Below, piece after piece: positions 20,607 to 28,330 of a DNA stretch of 29,190 nucleotides (its first letter is position 1; the number at the start of each line of letters is the position of its first letter). A program made the position numbers and the translations under genes. The DNA lies in IMG/VR virus record IMGVR_UViG_3300026534_000119, positions 1 through 29,190 of that record; one strand, 5' to 3'. The stretch is from a virus. The notes beneath the pieces are model-generated. The model saw nothing but the letters and a program-made list of their open reading frames with translations. It was not told the origin of the DNA and did no database searches.

Positions 20607-21143
20607 ATGGGAATCGCCGAGAGGCTCAAGGAGTACCAGGCCCAGCGGTTCGTCTTCCGCTTCCCCGACGGCGAAGAGCTCATCCTGCGCCCGGTCCGGG
20701 CGATCGAGATCATCCCCCGCCTGGGGGTGGCGCCGGACGCGGTGGGGCGGTTCCTCACCGCCGGAGAGGCCAGCGCCGAGACCCTGGACCCCGCCGACGT
20801 GCCCCAGGCGGCCCTCCTCGCCGGGCGGCTGGAGGAGGCCTACTACGTCTACGGCGTCGTGAGTGTCGCGATCTGTTTCGACCACGAGGCCCTCGAGGGC
20901 AAGTGCCCGGATGGGTCGGTGCCGGTGAGCGTGTTCCGGGCCTGGGTCCGGGATCAGTACGGGGAGGAGATCCTCGCCGCCCTCGAGCGCCGCTTGCGTG
21001 AGGTCTCCGGCGAGATCCGGCCCGATGAGGTGGCCCAGGACCGGGAATCCTTTCGTGAAGTGGCTCCGGGCCCTGCATTACATGGGGAAGACGTACGGGA
21101 CGAGCCCGATCGAGTTCCTCCACATGCCAATCGGCAGGCTTGA
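20607..21143 (+). CDS. Tail assembly chaperone, frame-0 product
   Basis: 178 residues. The N-terminal 148 residues (MGIAERLKEYQAQRFVFRFP at the start; strands and helices with FDHEALEGKC and YGEEILAALERRLREV) correspond to the gpG-type chaperone that binds the tape measure. From codon 149 (TTT at 21051) the frame-0 sequence turns atypical (many A/T third positions, no structure) while frame +1 becomes typical. The in-frame tail of about 29 residues after the shift site probably reflects unshifted translation. AGGAGGG precedes the ATG. Confidence 0.8.
   Translation: MGIAERLKEYQAQRFVFRFPDGEELILRPVRAIEIIPRLGVAPDAVGRFLTAGEASAETLDPADVPQAALLAGRLEEAYYVYGVVSVAICFDHEALEGKCPDGSVPVSVFRAWVRDQYGEEILAALERRLREVSGEIRPDEVAQDRESFREVAPGPALHGEDVRDEPDRVPPHANRQA
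21051..21057 (+). promoter_or_regulatory. Probable +1 programmed frameshift site
   Basis: In frame 0 the sequence is TCC TTT CGT. A ribosome with tRNA-Phe on TTT can slip one base forward to TTC without losing base-pairing, and the next codon becomes GTG. The A-site codon CGT is an uncommon Arg codon in this gene set, which would favour a pause. Coding potential switches from frame 0 to frame +1 at exactly this point. Only weak Shine-Dalgarno-like bases (CAGGA, GGGAA) lie upstream. Confidence 0.6.
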
Positions 21144-21246
21144 GCTGCTCCTCCGCATCTTCGAGGAGGGCAGTGCCCACGAGCAGCTGATGGCCGAGAA
21201 GGAGCGCCAGAAGGCCGAACTGGAGGCCCGCCGTGCCGCGCAATGA
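21055..21246 (+). CDS. Tail chaperone frame +1 extension (gpGT-like part)
   Basis: The 63 residues after the slip (VKWLRALHYMGKTYGTSPIE and EEGSAHEQLMAEKERQKAEL) complete a fused product of about 212 residues with 20607-21053. It lies directly before the tape measure, as the T part of gpGT does, and ends inside the first codons of that gene. Independent initiation at the GTG 21055 is possible but has no Shine-Dalgarno sequence. Codon bias is typical. Confidence 0.65.
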   Translation: MKWLRALHYMGKTYGTSPIEFLHMPIGRLELLLRIFEEGSAHEQLMAEKERQKAELEARRAAQ

Positions 21247-24200
21247 ACTGGAGATCGTCCTCCGCCTCAGGGACGAGGCCACCCGGGCCCTGAAGCGGGC
21301 CCAGGGGGCCCTGAAGGGCCTCGAGGGGGAGCTGAAGCGGGCGAAGGCGGCGGCGGCCAGACTGAACGCCGAACTCGAGGCCGCCGCCCCGCACAGCCTG
21401 AAGCTGGCGGCGGCGGTCTCCGCCGCCGGGGCGAGCCTCGCCGGGCTCGGCGTGAAGGCGATCGCCACCGCCGGCCAGTTCGAGCAGATGCGGATCGCCT
21501 TCACCACCATGCTGGGCTCAGCGGAGAAGGCCGACCGCTTCCTCCGCGAGCTCTACGACTTCGCCGCCAAGACGCCCTTCGAGATCGAGGGGCTACAGCA
21601 GCAGGTCCAGCTCCTCCTCGCCCTCGGGTTCAAGGCTGAGGAGGTGATCCCCACCCTGCGGGCGGTTGGCGACGCGGTGGCCGCCCTCGGCGGTTCGAGC
21701 GCCCTCCTGGATCGGGTAGTGCTCGCCCTCGGCCAGATCCGGGCCAAGGGCAAGGTGTCGGCCGAGGAGATGCGCCAGCTCGCCGAGGCCGGGATCCCCG
21801 CCTGGGAGATGCTCGCCAAGAAGATCGGCGTCGACATCCCCACCGCCATGAAGCTCGCCCAGCAGGGAGCCATCGACGCCGCCACTGGGGTCTCGGCGAT
21901 CCTCGAGGGCATGCAGGAGCGCTTCGCAGGCATGATGGAGCTTCAGAGCCGAACGCTCCTCGGCATTTGGTCCAACATCAAGGACAACCTGACCCGCACG
22001 CTCGCCGCCCTGGGCGAGGACCTCGACCGCACTTTCCACGTTCGGGAGGGCATGCAGGCGTTCCTCGCCTGGCTCGACCGGGTGCGGGCGTGGTTCGAGG
22101 GTGGGGGGATCCGGCGGTTTTTGAGGGAGCACGCCCGGAGCATCTTCGAGCTCGCCGGAGCCATCACCGGCGCCTTGCTGCCTGCCCTGGTCCAGGCCAT
22201 CCGCGGCCTCGCGCTTTTTGCCGCCCGCCTCGCCCCCTGGGCCGCGGCAGGGTACGCGGCGGTAAAGGCGCTCGAGGCCCTCGGCGTATCCCTCGCCGAT
22301 CTCAAGCGCTGGGCCGCGCTCGGGGCCCAGGCGATCAGCGGGCTCGGGAAGATCTTCCAGGCCGTGGTTGCCGACGCGGCCGGGGTGATCGCGTTCTGGC
22401 GGCGAGCGCTGAGCGGCATGATGGATGCTTTTCGCCGAGCGCTCTTCTTCCTGGATCGGGCATGGAAAGCGATCCAGGAGCGAAACATAGCGGGCGCCCG
22501 TTTCGCCCTGCAAACCGCCGCTACCGCGCTGTCGGGAAGCCTCGCACAGGCATTCGACGCAGCGACGCAGCAGAGCGCCGTCTTCTTCGACCGCGCCAAC
22601 AAACTCGCCGAGGACGGGCTGACCAGGCTCTTTATGACGATGGACGGCACGCTCGGCGAAACCGCCCGGGCGACCCAGAAGGCCTTCAGCGAGATCGTTG
22701 CCGGAGCCCGCCAGCTGAGCAAGAGCCTGACTGCGCTGGCGGGCGGCGGGAGCGCGCCCATCCCACAGCTAAATGCTGGCCTCGAGCAGACCGGCGATAA
22801 GGCGGACCAGGCGAAGGACAAGATCCTCTCCCTCAACGAGGCCATCCGGCGCCAGCTGGATCTCCTCGGCCAGACCGCGCCGCGGGTGGCCGAGTACGCG
22901 CAGGCCTTCCTGGGCGTGGTGTCGCCGCGAGAGGAGGCGCCGACCGCCAGCGGCGGCCAGACCCCAACCTGGCTCTTCCGCATGCCAGGCTACCGCCGCC
23001 GCCACGGGGGGCTCAGGGCCGAGATGCGAGCCCAGGCCGAGGCCGAACGGGAGGCCCTCGAGGCCGCTTCCAAGCTCACCGACGCGGAGCGGGACCGCCG
23101 CCAGGCCCTCGCCGAGATCCGCGCCGAGCAAAAGCGGCTAAACGAGCTTGAGAAGGAGCACCTCGAGCTCCAGCAAAGCCTGCTCCGGGCGCGGCAGATG
23201 GAGATCGCCCGCATGCGCCGGCTCCTTGCTGAAGCCTCCAAGCTCACCGCTGCCGAGGCGGACCGGCGGCGGGCGGCGAGGGAACTTGGCAAGGTCTGGA
23301 CGTACCAGGGCCAGCTCTACCGCGAGCACCTGCAGTATCAACGAAGCCTGCTCCGGGCGCGGGAGATGGAGATCAAAAAGGCCGAGGAGCTGACTCGTAA
23401 GGAAAGGGAGCGCCTCCGGCTCGCCGAGCGGTACGTCAGCACCATCCAGACCGTCTACTCCGGCCTCAACCGCGTGCTCTCCTCGTTTAGCAAGGTGGGC
23501 AAGGACACCGGCGCGGCCATCCGGGATCTCTGGGGCGGCTTTGCCGACCTGGCCAAGGCCATCCCGGTGGTGGGCGGGCTCCTGAGCAAGGTCTTCAGCT
23601 TCTTCGGCTCCATCGCCGAGGGCCTCTACAAGCTCACCTGGCAGGCTACCGTCGAGAGCCTGAACCGGGCCAGGGCCGCCTACGAGAAGCTCGGCGAGCA
23701 GATGGTGCTGATCCACCAGCGCGCCTACGCTCGCATCAAGAAGTACCAGGAACGCTACTTCTTCGGCTTGATCAGCGTCGACCGGTACAAGGTCGAGGTG
23801 GACAAGTTCGCGCTGAAGATCGCCCAGACCCTGGAGCAAGGGGTCCTCGGCGGGCTCAGGAACGCGATGCGGGCGTTCCTCGAGGGCGCCCAGGACTGGC
23901 AGGAGCAGCTCAAGGAGGGCCTCCGTTCCGCGATCGAGAACGCCGTCATCGAGGCGGTGATCCAGGGGGCGATCTTCAAGGGCGTGCTCGGTGAGGCGCT
24001 GACCAAGCTGACCGAGGCCCTGGCCAAGGGCAACTACGAAGCCGCCCGGACGTACGTCCGGGACATTGCGGCCCAGGTGCCCGAGCTGACCAAGAAGATC
24101 GCCGGGGTGCTCGAGCCCTTCCGTCGAGAAATGGCCGGCCTCAGGGGCGGGAAGAGCGGGGGAGAGGGCGGCTTGACCACCCCCGGCACCCAGACCATCC

Positions 24201-24370
24201 GCTACGAGCTACCCACGGCCCCGGTGCTCGCCGCTCCTGCCTGGGTGGACGAGATGGGCCGGCACGTGGCGAAGTTCGGGGAGGCGGTGGATCGGTTTGC
24301 GAAAGCTCGGATTAGCGTGGACGTTCGCCTTTCTGGCGATCTGGCTTACAGCGTGCGGGGGCTTGCGTGA
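21233..24370 (+). CDS. Tail tape measure protein
   Basis: 1045 residues from a GTG inside the chaperone extension. The N-terminal 35-60 residues are a coiled coil (LKRAQGALKGLEGELKRAKA). Residues 83-205 are the tape-measure domain (MRIAFTTMLGSAEKADRFLR, then FAAKTPFEIEGLQQ and AGIPAWEMLAKKIG). Hydrophobic segments at about 298-360 fit the membrane-associated part. Residues about 600-730 are coiled coil with a 56-residue internal duplication. It sets tail length and is released during DNA entry. The C-terminus is RISVDVRLSGDLAYSVRGLA. Confidence 0.95.
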   Translation: MPRNELEIVLRLRDEATRALKRAQGALKGLEGELKRAKAAAARLNAELEAAAPHSLKLAAAVSAAGASLAGLGVKAIATAGQFEQMRIAFTTMLGSAEKADRFLRELYDFAAKTPFEIEGLQQQVQLLLALGFKAEEVIPTLRAVGDAVAALGGSSALLDRVVLALGQIRAKGKVSAEEMRQLAEAGIPAWEMLAKKIGVDIPTAMKLAQQGAIDAATGVSAILEGMQERFAGMMELQSRTLLGIWSNIKDNLTRTLAALGEDLDRTFHVREGMQAFLAWLDRVRAWFEGGGIRRFLREHARSIFELAGAITGALLPALVQAIRGLALFAARLAPWAAAGYAAVKALEALGVSLADLKRWAALGAQAISGLGKIFQAVVADAAGVIAFWRRALSGMMDAFRRALFFLDRAWKAIQERNIAGARFALQTAATALSGSLAQAFDAATQQSAVFFDRANKLAEDGLTRLFMTMDGTLGETARATQKAFSEIVAGARQLSKSLTALAGGGSAPIPQLNAGLEQTGDKADQAKDKILSLNEAIRRQLDLLGQTAPRVAEYAQAFLGVVSPREEAPTASGGQTPTWLFRMPGYRRRHGGLRAEMRAQAEAEREALEAASKLTDAERDRRQALAEIRAEQKRLNELEKEHLELQQSLLRARQMEIARMRRLLAEASKLTAAEADRRRAARELGKVWTYQGQLYREHLQYQRSLLRAREMEIKKAEELTRKERERLRLAERYVSTIQTVYSGLNRVLSSFSKVGKDTGAAIRDLWGGFADLAKAIPVVGGLLSKVFSFFGSIAEGLYKLTWQATVESLNRARAAYEKLGEQMVLIHQRAYARIKKYQERYFFGLISVDRYKVEVDKFALKIAQTLEQGVLGGLRNAMRAFLEGAQDWQEQLKEGLRSAIENAVIEAVIQGAIFKGVLGEALTKLTEALAKGNYEAARTYVRDIAAQVPELTKKIAGVLEPFRREMAGLRGGKSGGEGGLTTPGTQTIRYELPTAPVLAAPAWVDEMGRHVAKFGEAVDRFAKARISVDVRLSGDLAYSVRGLA
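23057..23392 (+). repeat. 168-bp imperfect tandem duplication in the tape measure
   Basis: Copy 1 about 23057-23224, copy 2 about 23225-23392. TCCAAGCTCACC occurs at 23069 and 23237, and AAGCCTGCTCCGGGCGCGG at 23176 and 23344, both exactly 168 bp apart, i.e. 56 codons or eight heptads of a coiled coil. A third, more diverged start (AEELTRKERERLRLAER) lies just after. Such in-frame duplications change tail length. Confidence 0.8.
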
Positions 24371-24422
24371 GCCTCAGCAGGACATCCGCTACTACTCGAC
24401 ACACGCTAAGGGGAGGCCGGCG

Positions 24423-25934
24423 TTGAGCTGGGAATTGCGCGTCTGGACGCCCAACAAGGCCACGCTCAAGGCCACCTACACCGACGCCAGTCCGGGTGGC
24501 ATCGCCGAGGGGTTCCGGTGGTCGGTCCGGGGCGACGGCAACTGCGAGCAGATGCGGTTCCAGGCGGCGCCCTCTAAGGTCGACATCGCCGCCCGCGATG
24601 TGGTGCAGCTCCTGGTGGATGGGCAGCCGGCGTTCTACGGCTACATCGAGACCTCCTGGCCAGCGAATGACGGCCGGGTGCGGGGGTACGTGGCGGTGGG
24701 GGCGGATCGGCTCCTGCAACAACGGCTCATGGACTCGACAACCTACGCCGAGCAAGATGTGGGCGCGATCGTGCGGGACATCGCCTCAAGGCTCCTGCAT
24801 CCGGCGATCACCTATGACCCGGCGCGGGTGCCGGACACGGGCCGGAAGATCGTAATGGGTCCTAGCATTTTGGTTCCGCTTGCCCAGGTGCTCTCTGATT
24901 TAGCGCGTAGCGTTCCAGGTATTACGTGGGGTGTAGATGCCACCGGGGCATTCTGGTTCGCGCCAGAGTCTTCGTCCATTTCGGTCGGCTATGCCGAGCA
25001 CGGCCTAAACTGGCTTCCTGTTGAAGGGGAGGAGGTCGTGACTCAGGTAGCGCTCCTGATGGCTTTACCGCCCGCGCCAGGAAATGCCGAGGTATGGGAG
25101 TCGTTTTCCGGTGCTGGATACGGGTATGAGCAACGTGATCTACCAAATCGGTACTATGTTCACTACTACGAAGACCCGAGTAATGCTACGTATGGGGCGG
25201 AAAAGGCATATGTGTACCGCGATGCCATTGTGCCGTGGGCGGAGCGCGGAAGCAATGTCAGCGGTACGGTCAGCAATCCTACCAACGCAAGTGACGGAAA
25301 TGCGGCCACATACGCATCCGGCCCAGGTGATCTGACAGCAACACCGGGCCCTGGGACCCAGCGTTATGCCCCGCGCGCCACGATCATCTATGAGTCCACC
25401 GAAGCGGGTGGCACAGCGACTCTGAGGCACTCCTGCACAAACGCTGGGGCGATTACCGGTGACTGGTTGCGTATAGACCTCCCAAATACTGGCGGCAAAC
25501 CGCGTTTAATCGAGCTCGTTTTGCCCGTCCTGGGGCCCAGCGGATTTTGTGAAACGGCTGGTACCTGGCTAGACATGGGTGGCATCCCGGCGTCGGGAAA
25601 GGTCTACGAAGTGGAGTTCTACGAATACGACACCGTCAGACTTGATAACTACGCTCGCTCCCTCATCCGCTTACCATCCCAAACCCCCGCCGAGGTCGAG
25701 TGGCCGGGCTACCACCCGCCTGCCCGCTACCTCACCGTCACCGGCGCCCCCGGCGGCGACCTCACCGGCGAGGTGGAGACCTGGGAGTACGAGTGGACCC
25801 CCCGCCGCATGCGGAGCGTGGCCAGGATGGGCTCGCGCGGCGCCGATCCGGCCGCCCGGGCCATCCGCATCCTCGCTGACCGGCGCCGCAAGGAGGCAGA
25901 GGGCACCGCCCTGGCCCTGACCAGGAGGAGGTGA
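24423..25934 (+). CDS. Tail-tip (distal tail / baseplate hub-like) protein
   Basis: 503 residues from a TTG at 24423 preceded by AAGGGGAGG; TTG 24363 is an alternative upstream start. The N-terminal part (WELRVWTPNKATLKATYTDA and VQLLVDGQPAFYGYIETS) is a gpD/hub-like beta domain. The middle (about residues 143-418) has much more A/T at third codon positions than the flanks and contains NPTNASDGNAATYA near residue 285, a pattern of discoidin-type carbohydrate-binding domains. The end (TPAEVEWPGYHPPARYLTV, then an Arg-rich tail) is GC-rich again. It may contact the host surface. Confidence 0.7.
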   Translation: MSWELRVWTPNKATLKATYTDASPGGIAEGFRWSVRGDGNCEQMRFQAAPSKVDIAARDVVQLLVDGQPAFYGYIETSWPANDGRVRGYVAVGADRLLQQRLMDSTTYAEQDVGAIVRDIASRLLHPAITYDPARVPDTGRKIVMGPSILVPLAQVLSDLARSVPGITWGVDATGAFWFAPESSSISVGYAEHGLNWLPVEGEEVVTQVALLMALPPAPGNAEVWESFSGAGYGYEQRDLPNRYYVHYYEDPSNATYGAEKAYVYRDAIVPWAERGSNVSGTVSNPTNASDGNAATYASGPGDLTATPGPGTQRYAPRATIIYESTEAGGTATLRHSCTNAGAITGDWLRIDLPNTGGKPRLIELVLPVLGPSGFCETAGTWLDMGGIPASGKVYEVEFYEYDTVRLDNYARSLIRLPSQTPAEVEWPGYHPPARYLTVTGAPGGDLTGEVETWEYEWTPRRMRSVARMGSRGADPAARAIRILADRRRKEAEGTALALTRRR

Positions 25935-25937
25935 CCC

Positions 25938-26354
25938 GTGCCCTGGACGATCACCGACGGCACCAACACGGAGACGCTGACCGTCCTCAACACCCCCAGC
26001 CTCGACCACGCGATCGCCGTCGAGGCCTACGACTCCTCGGCGGGAATCAAGGTGCGGGGCGACCGGCTTCCCGAGGCCAAGCCGCTCGTCGTCGAGGTCG
26101 GCATTCACGAGGCGGACTATGGAGCGGCTCTCGCTAAGCTCTCGCGCATCCTGGCCATCGCCAAAGCAGGCGGGACGCTTCGCTACACCGAGGGCTCGGA
26201 GACGATCTCGCGGGCGTTTTTTGGCCTGAAGGGTTACGAAACCACCCGGCTGCTGCCCGCCCAGGGGCTGATCGAGGTGCGCCTCGAGCTGCTCCCGACC
26301 GCCCCCTACTGGTCGAGCACCAGCATGGGTGGCCGGGTGGTCTGGGTCTGGTAG
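25938..26354 (+). CDS. Tail-tip protein
   Basis: 138 residues from GTG 25938 with GAGGAGGTGACC upstream. It starts with WTITDGTNTETLTVLNTPS and has several beta strands (RYTEGSETISRAFFGLKGYE; LLPAQGLIEVRLELLPTAPY) as in distal-tail or tail-tip connector proteins. It has no specific family that I recognise. It is part of the tail gene set, just behind the hub-like gene. Confidence 0.6.
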   Translation: MPWTITDGTNTETLTVLNTPSLDHAIAVEAYDSSAGIKVRGDRLPEAKPLVVEVGIHEADYGAALAKLSRILAIAKAGGTLRYTEGSETISRAFFGLKGYETTRLLPAQGLIEVRLELLPTAPYWSSTSMGGRVVWVW

Positions 26355-26363
26355 GAGGCGAGC

Positions 26364-26837
26364 ATGCAGGTCTACCTGGACGACGGCGCCGGAGGCGAGA
26401 CCAGGATCGTGGCCGTCTCCGGCATCGAGAGCCTGCTTCAGCACGCGTGGGCCCTCGACGTGGTGCGCCCGCCCCAGTCCGAGCAGTACGTCGAGGTCGG
26501 ACTGGGCAATGACCTGCCCCGCGAGGTGGCCATCACCGCGTACGCCGGGGCCACCGGCGGCGCAAGCGGCGCCCAGGCGGTGGAGGCGCTCACGAACGCC
26601 GCCGAGGCCGCTCGCTGGCTCTACGTCGAGCACGGCGGCGACGCGGTGGTCGCGCACCTCGCCGCTTTCCAGGGCGCGGGCGGCGTGCAGCCGCGCGGGG
26701 CATTCAGCTACACCCTCGAGCTCCGCTGGATCGCGGACGCGGTGAGCCGTGCCGGACCTCTGACCAGCGACGACGGCGCCGACATGCTCACCGACGACGG
26801 CGGGTCCTACCTGATCCTTTGGGAGGAGGGAATATAG
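26364..26837 (+). CDS. Tail-tip protein, unknown
   Basis: 157 residues, ATG with TAGGAGGCGAGC upstream. The N-terminal part is beta-rich (VYLDDGAGGETRIVAVSG), the middle Ala-rich helical (AQAVEALTNAAEAARWLYVE) and the end has LTSDDGADMLTDDGGSYLIL, an Asp-Gly motif repeat seen in tail tip and fibre proteins. No family is recognised. The next gene's start follows its stop directly. Confidence 0.6.
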   Translation: MQVYLDDGAGGETRIVAVSGIESLLQHAWALDVVRPPQSEQYVEVGLGNDLPREVAITAYAGATGGASGAQAVEALTNAAEAARWLYVEHGGDAVVAHLAAFQGAGGVQPRGAFSYTLELRWIADAVSRAGPLTSDDGADMLTDDGGSYLILWEEGI

Positions 26838-27344
26838 GTGGCGAACAAGACGTTCTCGAACTGGCTAGCATCCCTGGCGCAAGCCACGGTAGCCCCAGGT
26901 GACCTGATCCCGGTGGTGCAGGGTGGAGTCAGCAAGCGGGCCGCCGCCGGGCAGGCGGGCGGCCTAGCCACCCTCGATGCCAACGGCATGCCTCTCGACG
27001 CCAGCGGAACCCCAATCGTGGCCTACGGCTCCAACGCAAACGGCGAGTACGTGCGGTTCGCGGACGGGACGCAGATTTGCTGGGGGATGGTTGACTTGGG
27101 CAACTTCACCGCAGACGGCTCGAAGCAGGCAGCAACAATAACCCTTCCTGCGGCATTCGTCAATCCCCCCAAACCGGCTGGGAGCGTGATTGAGGGCACG
27201 AACATCAATGGGGCCGCATTCTACGAGCAAGGAGGTATGGATGCACCTGATGGCACAACCGTACGTGTGGCATGGAGGAGCAGTTATGGCGGGGCGTCGA
27301 TAAACGCAACATGCCGCTACGTTGCCATCGGGAGGTGGAAATGA
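26838..27344 (+). CDS. Tail-fibre tip-like protein
   Basis: 168 residues from a GTG directly after the previous stop, with GGGAGGAGGG upstream. After a short adaptor start (FSNWLASLAQATVAPGDLIP), the middle has GLATLDANGMPL and the fibre-tip pattern SNANGEYVRFADGTQICWG (FADGTQICW type), followed by a cysteine-containing beta C-terminus (TCRYVAIGRWK). This resembles the carbohydrate-binding tip of phage fibres and thus a host-recognition function. Codons become AT-richer from about 27060 onward, indicating a recently exchanged tip. Confidence 0.72.
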   Translation: MANKTFSNWLASLAQATVAPGDLIPVVQGGVSKRAAAGQAGGLATLDANGMPLDASGTPIVAYGSNANGEYVRFADGTQICWGMVDLGNFTADGSKQAATITLPAAFVNPPKPAGSVIEGTNINGAAFYEQGGMDAPDGTTVRVAWRSSYGGASINATCRYVAIGRWK

Positions 27345-27634
27345 TTAGAATCAGCTATAACTCTCAGTTCGGGCTCCCGGGCAAGCGCATCGCCTACTCC
27401 TGGTCCGGCCGGGTACTCACGGCAACGCTAGAGCCAGACGGCCTCAGCGAGGCGTTCGATTTTTCGGCCCTCCAGCCCGGCGACCGCGTGATGGAGATCG
27501 TGCCCGATGTATTGCCGTTCTCGCCCGTCGTGAGGGCCGAGGTGAACGACGCGGGCGATCTACACGTAGTGCTCCTCTACTGGCACCAGCCTGGGGAGCC
27601 AGATAGCAAGCCCGAGGAGGTCCTAAATGGCTAA
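27341..27634 (+). CDS. Small tail-fibre-associated protein, unknown
   Basis: 97 residues from ATG 27341, overlapping the previous stop (ATGA), with GGAGGTGGAA upstream; an in-frame upstream start at 27272 would lie inside the fibre gene. Beta-rich (RIAYSWSGRVLTATLEPDGL) and acidic at the end. No family is recognised. It lies between the fibre tip and the chaperone-like gene and overlaps the latter by 8 bp. Confidence 0.58.
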   Translation: MIRISYNSQFGLPGKRIAYSWSGRVLTATLEPDGLSEAFDFSALQPGDRVMEIVPDVLPFSPVVRAEVNDAGDLHVVLLYWHQPGEPDSKPEEVLNG

Positions 27635-28283
27635 GCTCCAGGTCGAGACACTCGCCGACCGCCAGCATGCGGCAATGGAGGCCATCCGAGCCCAGCGCGC
27701 CCAGCGCCTGGCGCAAAGCGACTGGGTGGAGGCGCCCGACGCCTCCATATCGGCCGCCGCACGCGCCGGGTGGCGGGTTTACCGCCAACTGCTCCGCGAC
27801 TGGCCTGCGCGGGTGGCGGACCCGCTCAACCCCCCGCCCTGGCCGGATGACCCGGCAATGGTGGGTACCACCGATACCTACCTCATCATCGCTCACGGTG
27901 GATACCCCGACGGTGGGCTGGTCTATGGGGACCCAACCTTAGTCACCGACTGGGTGGCGCGGGTGCGGGCTGCGGCCCAGCGCAGGCTCCAGCTCAACGC
28001 CGCTGCCGCCCTGCATGTGATCCGCGCCGAGCTCGCTGAGGCCCAGGAGGCGGAAGCGCTGGGGGTTCCGCCCCCTGGTGGGCGCTCGAGCACCCAGCTC
28101 CAAACCCTGATCCAGCAGGGGCAGACGGCGTTTAAGAGCGTTTACCAGGCTGTTCAGTCGGCGACCACCATCGCCGGCATCAACGCCGCGCTGGAGGCCG
28201 CCCGCCAGCAAGGCCTCGACTGGCTTGTCGGTCCTGACTGGGATCCCTACCCCGAGACCTGTCCCTGGACGGTGGCAACCTGA
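27627..28283 (+). CDS. Tail-fibre assembly chaperone-like protein
   Basis: 218 residues, ATG after GAGGAGGTCCTAA. Residues 18-62 have the phage tail assembly chaperone signature (RAQRLAQSDWVEAPDASISA, then GWRVYRQLLRDWP) known from the Phage_tail_APC family, with a proline-rich PLNPPPWP. The C-terminal half is helical with NAAAALHVIRAELAEAQEAE and QVVQSATTI-like stretches. It probably helps fold or attach the fibre encoded upstream. It is the last gene before the terminator. Confidence 0.7.
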   Translation: MAKLQVETLADRQHAAMEAIRAQRAQRLAQSDWVEAPDASISAAARAGWRVYRQLLRDWPARVADPLNPPPWPDDPAMVGTTDTYLIIAHGGYPDGGLVYGDPTLVTDWVARVRAAAQRRLQLNAAAALHVIRAELAEAQEAEALGVPPPGGRSSTQLQTLIQQGQTAFKSVYQAVQSATTIAGINAALEAARQQGLDWLVGPDWDPYPETCPWTVAT

Positions 28284-28303
28284 ACCAAGAAGGAGGTGAG
28301 CAC

Positions 28304-28330
28304 GGCCCCGCGCGAAGCGGGGCCTTTTTT
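28304..28330 (+). terminator. Rho-independent terminator inside the endolysin initiation region
   Basis: GGCCCCGC (28304-28311), loop GCGAA, GCGGGGCC (28317-28324), then TTTTTT (28325-28330), immediately followed by ATG 28331. A strong Shine-Dalgarno AAGGAGGTGA lies upstream of the stem (28290-28299). The same 7-mer TGAGCAC occurs at 28297-28303 and 28332-28338, flanking the stem. If the hairpin forms it ends the mRNA before the endolysin; if it is read through, its folding brings the ribosome site close to the ATG. Confidence 0.85.

Noticed and set aside
24297-24422. A lipoprotein-like signal peptide (FLAIWLTAC) in frame ahead of the tail-tip gene
   Set aside because: It overlaps the end of the tape measure in another frame, where the tape measure has the proper codon bias and a sensible C-terminus. 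A lipidated tail protein would make no sense. The TTG 24423 with AAGGGGAGG is the better start.
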